Source: Idiomarina xiamenensis 10-D-4
GTDB lineage: Bacteria > Pseudomonadota > Gammaproteobacteria > Enterobacterales > Alteromonadaceae
Direction of reading: 5' to 3'
Assembly: GCF_000299895.1 (NCBI RefSeq)
Contig: NZ_AMRG01000012.1
Span: 1-64,000, forward strand
Length of the DNA: 64,000 nt
This document shows positions 26,443-35,457 of the stretch, one piece after another. The position numbers and the translations under genes were made by a program. Position 1 is the stretch's first letter. Each line of letters opens with the position of its first letter. The notes below the pieces were generated by a model, which had not been told where the DNA came from, ran no database searches, and was given only the letters and a program-made list of their open reading frames with translations.

Positions 26443-27390
26443 ATGTTCAAGCCGTCTGTCCGTTGTTTAGCTTGGTTGTTCGTTGCCGTCACCAGCGTCA
26501 CGCTGGCAGCTTGTGATAACACCGCTCCTCCAGCAGCCAACGAGAGCGGCCGCACATTACAGCATGCGCAAGGACAGACCGTGTTACCCGAGCAGCCACA
26601 ACGGGTCGCGGTGATGGATATGGCCGCATTAGACACGCTGACATTGCTAGACTTTGACATTGCGGCGGTACCGCAAAGCGGTGTCCCCTATCCCGATTTT
26701 ATGCAGGGCTACAGCGAGCCGCGCTACACTGACGCGGGCACATTATTTGAACCCAACTTTGAACAGCTCAGCGCGCTCGATGCAGACGTCATTATCGTCG
26801 GTGGCCGTTCGCGAGAAGCTTATGCAGCACTGGCTGAATTGGCGCCCACAGTCGATTTATCGATTGATTTTGCTAATGTCTTCGACAGTCTGAAACGACA
26901 AACTCAACAGCTCGGCGAAGTTTTTCAACAACAACAAGCCGCCAGCGACTTGATCAGCCGCTTTGAGCAACGTGTTGCCGCAGTAAAAGCGCAAGTCCCC
27001 GAGCAACAAACAGCGTTGGTGGTGATGGTTGTCGGTGGTCGATTAGTCGCTTATGGGCCCGGTTCACGTTTTGGTTTTGTGTTTGACGCCCTAGGTTTTA
27101 ATCCGGCAACCGCACTAGAAAGCCAGGGTTTACACGGCAACCCAATGTCGCCAGAGCTGATCCTGAACGCCAATCCCGATTGGTTGTTCGTCATCAGCCG
27201 CGATGTGGCTATTGGTGAGTCCGGTGCGAAAAGTGCTAAGCAGGTTTTAGACAACCAGCTGGTCGCGCAAAGCGAGGCCTGGCAAAAACAGCAAGTGCTG
27301 TATTTAAATTCAGGCGAAGTTTACTTGGCCGGTGGTATGCAAACCTACCTCAATGTGCTGGATGACATCGAACAAGCATTGCAACAATAG
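26443..27390 (+). CDS. siderophore ABC transporter substrate-binding lipoprotein
   Basis: A periplasmic binding protein of the FatB/CeuE/VctP group that hands ferric siderophore to the inner-membrane permease. The ATG at 26443 (GAGG upstream) is chosen over an earlier GTG. The product is 315 aa with lipobox LAAC (Cys24). It has the class III binding-protein layout: QRVAVMDMAALDTLTLLDF, then NFEQLSALDADVIIVGGRS, a long linking helix, and a C-terminal lobe with NPDWLFVISRD and the final MQTYLNVLDDIEQAL. First gene of a four-gene operon. The exact ligand (catecholate, hydroxamate, heme) is not shown. Confidence 0.87.
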   Translation: MFKPSVRCLAWLFVAVTSVTLAACDNTAPPAANESGRTLQHAQGQTVLPEQPQRVAVMDMAALDTLTLLDFDIAAVPQSGVPYPDFMQGYSEPRYTDAGTLFEPNFEQLSALDADVIIVGGRSREAYAALAELAPTVDLSIDFANVFDSLKRQTQQLGEVFQQQQAASDLISRFEQRVAAVKAQVPEQQTALVVMVVGGRLVAYGPGSRFGFVFDALGFNPATALESQGLHGNPMSPELILNANPDWLFVISRDVAIGESGAKSAKQVLDNQLVAQSEAWQKQQVLYLNSGEVYLAGGMQTYLNVLDDIEQALQQ

Positions 27391-27412
27391 CTCCCGTTAA
27401 CCAGCGATTACG

Positions 27413-28393
27413 TTGTTCGCGATGACCCGATCACGGCGTTTGGCCTATGCCGCCTTGGCCTTGCTATTACCGCTGTTAGTGCTGCTCAGTTTAGCCGCTG
27501 GCGGCCAGTGGCTAAATCCGCTTGGCTACTGGCAGCATGACGCCAGCGCCCAGCAGGTATTGCTGATCAGTCGTCTGCCGCGCACCCTTAGCCTACTTAT
27601 CGCAGGCGCCGCAATGAGCATCGCTGGCGTGCTCATGCAGCTGCTGACGCAAAACCGTTATGTTGAACCAGCCACCGCTGGCACCATCGCATCAGCTAGC
27701 TTAGGCCTGCTGCTAACAGCGTTATTCTGGCCCAGTTCACCGCTATTGTTAAAGATGCTGATTGCCAGCTTATTTGCACTGCTTGGCAGCGCATTGTTTA
27801 TTGCCATTATTCAACGCCTAAAATTGTTGTCGCCGTTATTGGTGCCAGTCATCGGCTTGATGTTGAGTGCAGTCATTGGTGCTTTGACTACCTTTATTGC
27901 GGTGCGTTTTGAATTGCTACAGGCGTTAAACGCATGGCTTAACGGCGATTTTTCCAGTGTCTTGCAGGGGCGTTATGAACTGCTCTGGTTAACCGCCGCT
28001 ATCGCCTTGGTGATCTTCGTTGTCGCAGAGCGCTTTGCCGTTGCCGGTATGGGTTACGACGTTGCCACCAACTTAGGTTTAAACTATCACGCCACGCAAA
28101 CGTTGGGCTTAGCGTTAGTCTCGGTCACCACCGCGGTGGTCGTTGTCGTCGTTGGCGCGCTGCCGTTTTTAGGCTTGATCGTACCTAACTTGATCAGCTT
28201 GGCCTATGGCGACCAGCTGCGCGCCAATCTGCCACTGATAGCGCTAACCGGGGCCGCCCTAACCATGGCTTGTGACATTCTTGGACGAGTCCTTATCGCG
28301 CCCTTCGAAATACCGGTTGGCACGTTACTGGGCGTTATCGGCGCCTTATTATTTTTGTGGGTGTTACGACAAACCCGAGAGGTCGCTCGCTGA
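27413..28393 (+). CDS. siderophore ABC transporter permease 1 (FecCD family)
   Basis: The 326-residue inner-membrane permease has about nine hydrophobic segments and the FecCD signatures LPRTLSLLIAGAAMSIAGVLMQLLTQNRYVEPATAG, GALPFLGLIVPNL and the C-terminal ALTMACDILGR ... EIPVGTLLGVIGALLFLWVL. It overlaps the second permease by one base (TGATG), indicating translational coupling. The order binding protein, two permeases, ATPase matches VctPDGC and FatBCDA-type importers. Confidence 0.92.
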   Translation: MFAMTRSRRLAYAALALLLPLLVLLSLAAGGQWLNPLGYWQHDASAQQVLLISRLPRTLSLLIAGAAMSIAGVLMQLLTQNRYVEPATAGTIASASLGLLLTALFWPSSPLLLKMLIASLFALLGSALFIAIIQRLKLLSPLLVPVIGLMLSAVIGALTTFIAVRFELLQALNAWLNGDFSSVLQGRYELLWLTAAIALVIFVVAERFAVAGMGYDVATNLGLNYHATQTLGLALVSVTTAVVVVVVGALPFLGLIVPNLISLAYGDQLRANLPLIALTGAALTMACDILGRVLIAPFEIPVGTLLGVIGALLFLWVLRQTREVAR

Positions 28394-29364
28394 TGTCAAC
28401 GCCTACGCAGCCGTTACCGCATCGTTGGAATCGACAGCTACTACTTTTACTGGCGCTATTGTTGCTCGGCGCCGCAGCTTTTATGAGTTGGCAACTACAA
28501 GGTAATTTAAGCTACGCGCTAAGCCGTCGCGGCTGGATGCTACTGACCATGCTACTGGTAGGTTGCGCCGCCGGACTATCGACGGTCATTTTTCAAACCA
28601 TCAGTGCCAACCGCATATTAACGCCCACGGTGATGGGCTTTGATGCACTTTATGTGTTAATACAAACGCTCATCATGTTTACCGTTGGCGCCAACCATAG
28701 TCTAAGTCAGTCGCCGCTCATGCGCTTTAGCATCAGCGGCTCGCTGATGTGTTTGTTTGCCTGGTTGCTGTATCGGCGTCTGCTCGGCGGGCGTCAAGAT
28801 TTACACCGATTATTATTAGTCGGGCTGGTGTTTGGCATGCTCTTCGCTAGCCTTTCGCAACTGCTACAACGAGTTATCGACCCCGGCGAATTTGATGTTT
28901 TGCAAAGTCGTTTGTTTGCACGGATAACGCTACCGGATAGTCGCTTGATAATACTCAGCAGCATGTTAATCGGCACCATTTCTATCTACTTATGGCGCCA
29001 ACGTCACTGTTTAGATGCGCTAGCCCTTGGCCGTGAAGCAGCCATTAACCTTGGTATCAATTATCAACAGCAAGTCAGTCGAATGCTTATTGCGGTGTCG
29101 GTGCTGGTTGCCATCTCGACCGCACTCATTGGTCCGCTAACCTTTTTAGGATTTGTTGCGGCAACCTTGTCCTATCAATTAATGGCAAAACAAACGCACG
29201 CCCATTTACTTTTATCAGCCGCATTGATTGCTTGCTTAATGCTGGTGATTGGACAGTGGCTACTGACATACGGGCTGAATATGGCTGGCGTGTTGACGGT
29301 GGTGATTGAACTGCTCGGTGGCGGGCTATTTTTACTGACCTTATGGCGACGAGGACGGTTATGA
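28393..29364 (+). CDS. siderophore ABC transporter permease 2 (FecCD family)
   Basis: The second half of the permease heterodimer, 323 aa from the ATG that overlaps the previous stop; an upstream in-frame GTG is ignored. Family features are SYALSRRGWMLLTMLLVGCAAGLSTVIFQTISANRILTPTVMGFDALY, ALGREAAINLGINY and IGPLTFLGFVAATLSYQLM. About nine membrane segments. Its stop overlaps the ATPase start by 4 nt. Confidence 0.92.
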   Translation: MSTPTQPLPHRWNRQLLLLLALLLLGAAAFMSWQLQGNLSYALSRRGWMLLTMLLVGCAAGLSTVIFQTISANRILTPTVMGFDALYVLIQTLIMFTVGANHSLSQSPLMRFSISGSLMCLFAWLLYRRLLGGRQDLHRLLLVGLVFGMLFASLSQLLQRVIDPGEFDVLQSRLFARITLPDSRLIILSSMLIGTISIYLWRQRHCLDALALGREAAINLGINYQQQVSRMLIAVSVLVAISTALIGPLTFLGFVAATLSYQLMAKQTHAHLLLSAALIACLMLVIGQWLLTYGLNMAGVLTVVIELLGGGLFLLTLWRRGRL

Positions 29365-30119
29365 TTGAAGTACAACAATTACATAAACGCTACGCTGACG
29401 ATGCGGTGCTGACAGATATCAACTTACGTATCGACAGCACCGGTGTGGTCGCCATTATAGGTCCTAACGGTGCCGGTAAATCGACGCTGTTAACGATCAT
29501 GAGCCGCTTGCAGCAGCCTAGTCATGGTCGTGTGCGGTTAGATGGCGAAGACATCCATCAAATGCCGACTCGCCAGTTAGCACAACGATTAGCTATCTTG
29601 CGGCAAGAGAATCACTTTGTCAGTCGTTTGACTGTGCGCGAGTTAGTCAGTTTTGGACGCTATCCGCACAGTCAGGGCAAACTGCGACAGCGCGATTGGC
29701 AAAGCATTGAGCAAGCGCTTAGCTTTTTAGATTTATTACCGCTACAGCACCGTTACTTAGATCAATTATCCGGTGGCCAGCGGCAACGCGCTTACGTTGC
29801 CATGGTGTTATGCCAAGAAACTGACTACGTGCTGTTGGATGAACCTTTAAATAACTTAGACATTCATCACGCAGTATCAATGATGAAATTGATTCGCCGT
29901 GCCGCCGACGAACTCAAGCGCACCATCATCATCGTGATCCATGATATTAACTTTGCCGCCGCTTATGCCGACCAGATCATTGCCCTAAAAGATGGCCAAA
30001 TTGCCTGTCAGGGCACGCCAACAGAGATCATGCGAACCTCGGTATTGTCACCCATTTTTAACCTGCCGATCACCATAGCGCCTTATGAAAAGCATCCATT
30101 GGCAGTATTTTATCGTTAA
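29361..30119 (+). CDS. siderophore ABC transporter ATP-binding protein
   Basis: The 252-residue cytoplasmic ATPase energises the importer. The ATG at 29361 is chosen for its GAGG at 6 nt and the ATGA overlap with the permease. Walker A is GPNGAGKST, the Q-loop is ILRQENHF, the signature motif is LSGGQRQRAYVAM, Walker B is YVLLDEPLNNLD, and the switch His is in IIVIHDINFAAAYAD. The spacing fits FepC/FecE-type ATPases. No dedicated TonB receptor or siderophore synthesis gene is in this operon. Confidence 0.95.
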   Translation: MIEVQQLHKRYADDAVLTDINLRIDSTGVVAIIGPNGAGKSTLLTIMSRLQQPSHGRVRLDGEDIHQMPTRQLAQRLAILRQENHFVSRLTVRELVSFGRYPHSQGKLRQRDWQSIEQALSFLDLLPLQHRYLDQLSGGQRQRAYVAMVLCQETDYVLLDEPLNNLDIHHAVSMMKLIRRAADELKRTIIIVIHDINFAAAYADQIIALKDGQIACQGTPTEIMRTSVLSPIFNLPITIAPYEKHPLAVFYR

Positions 30120-30200
30120 TACACAACTACCTAACTAAACATCCGCAAAGCGCTGAAAGACTGTGAATTCGCTTCGCTCTGGTCTATTATCAACAACATA

Positions 30201-32312
30201 ATGAACCCGTCAGCTGAGCGCATGCCATCATCACCGCATAACCAAACAGCAACCATCGATAGCCATAAACTCAGCGGCGACTGGCGTAATGTGATTAATG
30301 GCTTACCGACAGCCGTGTTGCTATTTGATCAGCAAGGCCGATTAGTACATGCCAACGACAGCGCCTCGACACTACCGTTATACAACGCATTGCAACAACC
30401 GTTGACATCCACTAGCGCGCTACAACAGTTACAACGACAATTACACAGTAACGACGGGCAGCCGTTTTCGTTACAGCCGACAGACGCTTCTCCTGTCAAC
30501 CATCGACAACTATACAGTCAGCGCCAGCAAGGCCAGCGCGACTACTACAGCCTGCACGCACAGCGCGTCGTCGCCAATGCGGGGCAACCGCCACTGCTGA
30601 TGGTGTCGCTACAGGATATTACCGAACAAATCAGCAACGATCAGCTGCGCCGTGAAGAACGCGAGCGCTTATCCTTTATTATCGAAGGCACCCGAGCCGG
30701 CACTTGGGAATGGGATATGCGCAATAACACCATGCAACTGAACGATCGCTGGGCGAATATGTTAGGTTACCAATTGGCCGAATTGTTGCCGTTAACAGCG
30801 CAAACCTGGGAGCGGTTTATCCATCCCGATGACTTGGTCATGTCGAATCAGCTCATTGAACAGTTAATCGCTGGGGAAATCGAATTTTACGACTGCGAAG
30901 TGCGCCTTAAACATCGCGCTGGACACTGGATCTGGGTACAAGATCGTGGCCAAATTAGTCGTCGTGACAGCAATGGTACGCCGCTGTCGATGAGTGGCAC
31001 ACACATTGAAGTGACCGAACGCAAGCTTGCTCAACAACGTTTGCAAGGCTTGGCCAAATCCATTCCTGGCGTGATTTATCAATATCGACGTCGAGCCGAC
31101 GGCAGTACCCACTTTCCCTTTGTCAGTGAAGGCGTTCGCGATATTTATCAATTAACGCCGGCACAAATCGCCGAAGACGCCAGTCATGTGATCAGCCGTA
31201 TCCATCCTGATGACTTGCAATTAGTGGCCGATACTATTGAACAATCTGCGCAAACACTCCAGCGCTGGAGTTGCGAATACCGCACTCAAATCGATGGCGA
31301 AATAGAATGGTTGTCAGGCGTAGCCAACCCCTCTCGCGAAGACGATGGCAGCATCGTTTGGCACGGGATCATTACCAACATCAGCGAGCGCAAGCTGTTG
31401 GAGCAACAATTTTGGTTAAACCGCGAACGCTTACAAATGGCGCAGGACGTGGCGCAGCTCGGTTATTGGGATATGCGCTTAGACACCGGGGTCATTTACT
31501 GGTCGGATATTTTGTTTGATATTTATCAACGCCCGCGCGATTTAACGCCGCCCTCGATGGATGATTATTTACGGTATTTGCATCCAGCCGATTTAAACGA
31601 CTTTCTGGCCTATCGCAAAACCGTCAACGACCTGCATTGGCACGATATTGAACATCGCGTGTGCTTACCCAATGGCGAAATACGCTGGTTAGCGCAGCGC
31701 TCAAAATATGCGCGCAATAGCCAAGGCGAGCGTATCATCATGGGCACTACGCAAGACATTACCGACCGTAAACATCTGGAAGAGCGGTTGCGCGAACAGG
31801 TCAACCAAGATGCTCTCACCGGCCTTTTTAACCGCCGTTATTTTATGCTGCAACTGCAACAATTATTGAGCAGTAGTCGGGATCAACAACAGTCCTTTGC
31901 GTTACTGATGCTAGACCTTGATCACTTTAAACAAATCAATGACAACTATGGTCATTTGGCCGGTGACCAAGTATTGCAGCATTTCGCTATGTTACTACAA
32001 CAGCTCGTTTCAGTTGAGACAAATGCCAACAGCAACGCCACCATAGCTCGCTTAGGTGGCGAAGAGTTCGCGATCCTGGTCAACCAGCTCAGCAGCCAGC
32101 AGGCGGCCGCATTAGCTGAGCGAATCGTTAGCGAATTAGGCGCTCAGCCGGTGAGCGTTGACGACAATCAACACATCGCCGTCACCACCAGTATCGGTGT
32201 CTGCCTTAATCACCGCGATATAGATAGCGCCAGCGATATGCTTAGCCGTGCCGATAAAGCGCTATACACCGCCAAACACAATGGTCGTAACCGTTACGAA
32301 ATGTATCGTTAA
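30201..32312 (+). CDS. multi-PAS diguanylate cyclase
   Basis: A 703-residue cytoplasmic protein with no membrane segment. Four PAS/PAC units are seen (about residues 25-150, 155-280, 285-400, 405-530), each ending with a linker such as ITEQ, VTERK, ISERK or ITDRK. A GGDEF domain follows (about 535-703) with DALTGLFNRRYF and the active-site motif GGEEF at 619-623, so c-di-GMP synthesis is expected. No RxxD inhibitory site is seen just before GGEEF (the stretch is SNATIARL). No EAL domain. Convergent with the YfcC gene. The start may be the ATG at 30201 or one 21 nt downstream. Confidence 0.92.
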   Translation: MNPSAERMPSSPHNQTATIDSHKLSGDWRNVINGLPTAVLLFDQQGRLVHANDSASTLPLYNALQQPLTSTSALQQLQRQLHSNDGQPFSLQPTDASPVNHRQLYSQRQQGQRDYYSLHAQRVVANAGQPPLLMVSLQDITEQISNDQLRREERERLSFIIEGTRAGTWEWDMRNNTMQLNDRWANMLGYQLAELLPLTAQTWERFIHPDDLVMSNQLIEQLIAGEIEFYDCEVRLKHRAGHWIWVQDRGQISRRDSNGTPLSMSGTHIEVTERKLAQQRLQGLAKSIPGVIYQYRRRADGSTHFPFVSEGVRDIYQLTPAQIAEDASHVISRIHPDDLQLVADTIEQSAQTLQRWSCEYRTQIDGEIEWLSGVANPSREDDGSIVWHGIITNISERKLLEQQFWLNRERLQMAQDVAQLGYWDMRLDTGVIYWSDILFDIYQRPRDLTPPSMDDYLRYLHPADLNDFLAYRKTVNDLHWHDIEHRVCLPNGEIRWLAQRSKYARNSQGERIIMGTTQDITDRKHLEERLREQVNQDALTGLFNRRYFMLQLQQLLSSSRDQQQSFALLMLDLDHFKQINDNYGHLAGDQVLQHFAMLLQQLVSVETNANSNATIARLGGEEFAILVNQLSSQQAAALAERIVSELGAQPVSVDDNQHIAVTTSIGVCLNHRDIDSASDMLSRADKALYTAKHNGRNRYEMYR

Positions 32313-32324
32313 CGCATAAACCCA

Positions 32325-33707
32325 TTAGTAGCCGATCAGCACCGCAACAATGAGTGCCAACGCACACACCACTAACAGCTTCAACATCAGCGGCGCGATA
32401 AAACGAAACCATTTGCCGTAGGGTATACCTGCAATCCCCAGAATCCCCATCAATACCGGATTAGTCGGTACAATCATATTCATAAAGCCGTCACCCATCT
32501 GGAACGCCAGCACCGAAACTTGGCGGCTTACTCCCACTAAATCACCAATGGGGACCATGATCGGCATGGTCGCAAAAGCTTGCCCACTGCCCGATGGAAT
32601 AAAGAAGTTAAGCGTCGACTGGATCAATAACATCCCCACCGCCGCGACTTCGGCGCCGACATGCTGCAGCGGCGTCGCCAAATAGAAAATAATGGTATGT
32701 AACACCTGCCCGTCTTCTAATAACAAGGCAATGCCTCGGGCAAAGCCGACCAACAGCGCGGTAGCCGTCAACTGCGCGGCACCCTCAATAAAGCTATTGC
32801 CAATATCATCGCCCGCCATACGGGCAATGACAGCCGTGACAATACCCAATCCTAAAAACAGGGCGCTGAGTTCGACTAAATACCAGTCGTAAACTTTGAT
32901 TCCGTAAACCAATATCGCCAGCGTTGCAGCAAACGCCAATAGCACCAACTTGTGCGTCCAAGTCAACGCAGGGAACTGCGATTGTGGCTCACTATCGTCA
33001 GCATTGGCAGGCATTAACGATTGGCTCGGGTCTGCTTGAACCTTGCGCGCATATCGCCAAACATGATGAAAACCCACGGCAAATACCGGCACCAATAACA
33101 GCAAGCGGTACCACATGCCCGAGGTTGGCGGCACTTCGGCAATACTCTGCGCGATCAAAACGGTAAACGGATTCACCACCGATAAACCATAACCGACACC
33201 ATAACCCACCACTAGAATCCCCATGGCAACAATGGCATCCAGCTTCAGTGCACGGCATAGCGCAACCAAAAGACCGACGAAAACCACGTATTCGGCCGCC
33301 ATACCGATTAAGCTAGAAAACACACCAAAGACAAACATACCGCCAAAAATCAGACCGTTAATGCGCCCAGCGAAAGTACGCAGTAACGCACCAATAGCGG
33401 CATCTAGGGTGCCCGTTTTACGAATAATCCCCAGCACCCCGCCAATCAAAAAGACGAAGAAAATCACCGCCTGAGCCTCGGCCAGCGCGCGAGGGATAAC
33501 GGTCAATACCGACCACGGCGGTAACTTATCGACGTTATCTAGAGTCTGATAGGTGCCAGGCACAACCACCTGTTGTCCAGCCGCGTTTATGCTGCGTTGA
33601 TATTCACCCGCCGGGATCACCCAAGTCAGTATTAGCGCCATAACGATCATGGCAAACATTAAGATCAAGGTGTGCGGAACACGTATGCGGAAAGTCTGTT
33701 TCATCAT
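32325..33707 (-). CDS. YfcC-family permease (putative amino acid/C4-dicarboxylate carrier)
   Basis: A membrane carrier of the YfcC/DcuC-like group, 460 aa from the ATG at 33707, with GGGA upstream; further in-frame ATGs exist at 33719 and 33704. About 11-12 hydrophobic segments. Conserved motifs are LTWVIPAGEYQ near the N-terminus, VGYGVGYGLSVVNPFTVLIAQ, and FFIPSGSGQAFATMPIMVPIGDLVG. Members are thought to move basic amino acids or dicarboxylates; the substrate is not shown. Next on the left is the convergent diguanylate cyclase. To the right is a divergent M28 peptidase, which could supply amino acids for uptake, by inference only. Confidence 0.85.
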   Translation of the reverse strand: MMKQTFRIRVPHTLILMFAMIVMALILTWVIPAGEYQRSINAAGQQVVVPGTYQTLDNVDKLPPWSVLTVIPRALAEAQAVIFFVFLIGGVLGIIRKTGTLDAAIGALLRTFAGRINGLIFGGMFVFGVFSSLIGMAAEYVVFVGLLVALCRALKLDAIVAMGILVVGYGVGYGLSVVNPFTVLIAQSIAEVPPTSGMWYRLLLLVPVFAVGFHHVWRYARKVQADPSQSLMPANADDSEPQSQFPALTWTHKLVLLAFAATLAILVYGIKVYDWYLVELSALFLGLGIVTAVIARMAGDDIGNSFIEGAAQLTATALLVGFARGIALLLEDGQVLHTIIFYLATPLQHVGAEVAAVGMLLIQSTLNFFIPSGSGQAFATMPIMVPIGDLVGVSRQVSVLAFQMGDGFMNMIVPTNPVLMGILGIAGIPYGKWFRFIAPLMLKLLVVCALALIVAVLIGY

Positions 33708-33920
33708 CAATCCCATCAAAGCACTGTTGTTATTATTAGCGAGTTTTTAACTGCACTTTTAATTAAGTATTAAGCTAATTGAGCGTAACCATCTATGTTA
33801 CCCGAATTTCACCATAGAGCGTCATTTTTACGCCGCCTAACGTGTTTTATTTGACCCTAATAAGCTTCACTTCCTATAGTCGCTAAACCACCATAACAAT
33901 AATTCGGGGAGTCCCTCAGT

Positions 33921-35300
33921 ATGAAAGCATTTAGCTTCACCCTGTCAGTCGGCGCGATGTTACTGGCGACAGCAAGCGCGCAAGCCGCTAGCGACAACAT
34001 TGACTATCAAGATCAGGCACAATTGCATGACATCGCCGCGGCAGTTTCAGCCGATCATATTGAGCGAGATATTCGTAAATTGGTCGGTTTTGGTACCCGT
34101 CATACCTTATCTGAAACCGAATCTGATACTCGTGGCATTGGCGCGGCACGGCGTTGGATAAAGGCCGAGTTTGAACAAATTTCAGCGGACTGTGGCGGTT
34201 GTTTAGAGGTATTTTATGTCAGCGACACCATCAGCGGTGAACCGCGTATTCCGAATGCCACCGAGGTGGTCAGTGTGGTGGCCATTCAGCGTGGACAAAC
34301 CGATCCTGAGCGTTACGTGTTAATGTCGGGCGATATCGATTCGCGTGTTAGCGACGTTATGGATTTCACCTCGGACGCTCCGGGCGCCAACGATAATGCG
34401 TCGGGCGTTGCCGGTACCTTGGAAGCTGCCCGTGTCCTCAGCCAATATAAATTCAACGGCTCGATTGTCTATGCCGCGCTAGCCGGTGAGGAGCAAGGCT
34501 TATTCGGCGGCAAAATTTTAGCGGCTAAAGCACAGCAAGATAACTGGCGCTTAAAGGCGGTGCTGAACAACGATATGATCGGTAACATTGAGGGTATCAA
34601 CGGTGTTATCGATAACACCACAGTACGCGTTTTTGCCGAGGGTACACGCGTCACCGAAACCGCCGACGAAGCTAGAAAGCGTCGTTTTACTGGCGGCGAG
34701 GTGGACTCTCCATCGCGTAATTTGGCTCGTTATATCGACTGGATGGCCGATCGTTATGTTGCTAATTTAGACGCCATGGTGATTTACCGCTTAGATCGCT
34801 TCGGTCGTGGTGGCCATCACCGCCCATTCAATGATTTGGGTTATCCGGGCGTGCGCATCATGGAAACCAACGAGAACTATAACCGCCAACATCAAGACTT
34901 ACGCACCGAAAACGGTATCAACTACGGCGATACCATCGATGGCGTGAATTTTGATTACGCCGCTAAGTTAACCGCCCTTAACGCGGTTACGCTAGCATCC
35001 ATGGCGTGGGCCCCTAACCCACCGGCAAACGTTGATATCAAAGGCGCAGTTTCGGCTGATACCACACTGTCTTGGGATATTGGCAATGGCAACAGCGACG
35101 ATGTCGCCGGTTATAAAGTCTACTGGCGGGCTACCGATGCGCCGAACTGGCAGCACAGCCGTTTTGTCGGTAACGTCAATCAATACACGCTGAAAAATAT
35201 CGTCATTGACAACTACTTTTTTGGTGTCGCCAGCGTCAGTAAAGAGGGTTTTGAGAGTCCCGTTGTCTATCCCGGAGCGGCGGGTTCTTTTGGCCAATAA
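33921..35300 (+). CDS. secreted M28-family aminopeptidase-like protein
   Basis: The 459-residue protein has a signal peptide (residues 1-22, AQA-A) and an M28 zinc-peptidase domain (about 45-355), then a fibronectin type III-like C-terminal domain (about 365-450). Expected zinc residues are seen at Asp158 (PGANDNASG), Glu190/Glu191 (AGEEQGLFGG), Asp218 (NNDMIGN) and His299/300 (GGHHRPFND). The first motif, normally HxD, reads Asp138-Ile-Asp140 (SGDIDSR), so one His ligand appears replaced. Cys91/Cys94 could form a disulfide. Probably exported to process peptides outside the cytoplasm. Upstream spacing allows its own promoter; a hairpin follows the gene. Confidence 0.88.
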   Translation: MKAFSFTLSVGAMLLATASAQAASDNIDYQDQAQLHDIAAAVSADHIERDIRKLVGFGTRHTLSETESDTRGIGAARRWIKAEFEQISADCGGCLEVFYVSDTISGEPRIPNATEVVSVVAIQRGQTDPERYVLMSGDIDSRVSDVMDFTSDAPGANDNASGVAGTLEAARVLSQYKFNGSIVYAALAGEEQGLFGGKILAAKAQQDNWRLKAVLNNDMIGNIEGINGVIDNTTVRVFAEGTRVTETADEARKRRFTGGEVDSPSRNLARYIDWMADRYVANLDAMVIYRLDRFGRGGHHRPFNDLGYPGVRIMETNENYNRQHQDLRTENGINYGDTIDGVNFDYAAKLTALNAVTLASMAWAPNPPANVDIKGAVSADTTLSWDIGNGNSDDVAGYKVYWRATDAPNWQHSRFVGNVNQYTLKNIVIDNYFFGVASVSKEGFESPVVYPGAAGSFGQ

Positions 35301-35377
35301 TAACGGCGTTATAGCTGCCGCTGCAGCACTGATCCAAACGCGTTAAAAAGCTGTAAATTCTAAGCTAAGCAATTGAG

Positions 35378-35410
35378 CCAGCACGTTAACTTTGCTAGCG
35401 TGCTGGTTCT
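35378..35410 (+). terminator. hairpin after M28 peptidase gene
   Basis: Long stem CCAGCACG / CGTGCTGG, extended inward by imperfect pairing, followed by TTCTAT. It may end the peptidase transcript. It also lies 50 nt before the next gene, so it could act as an operator. Confidence 0.5.
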
Positions 35411-35457
35411 ATAATGAGATTTATCTGGATCTGTTTTGCTTGGCTAAGGATGCCCAC

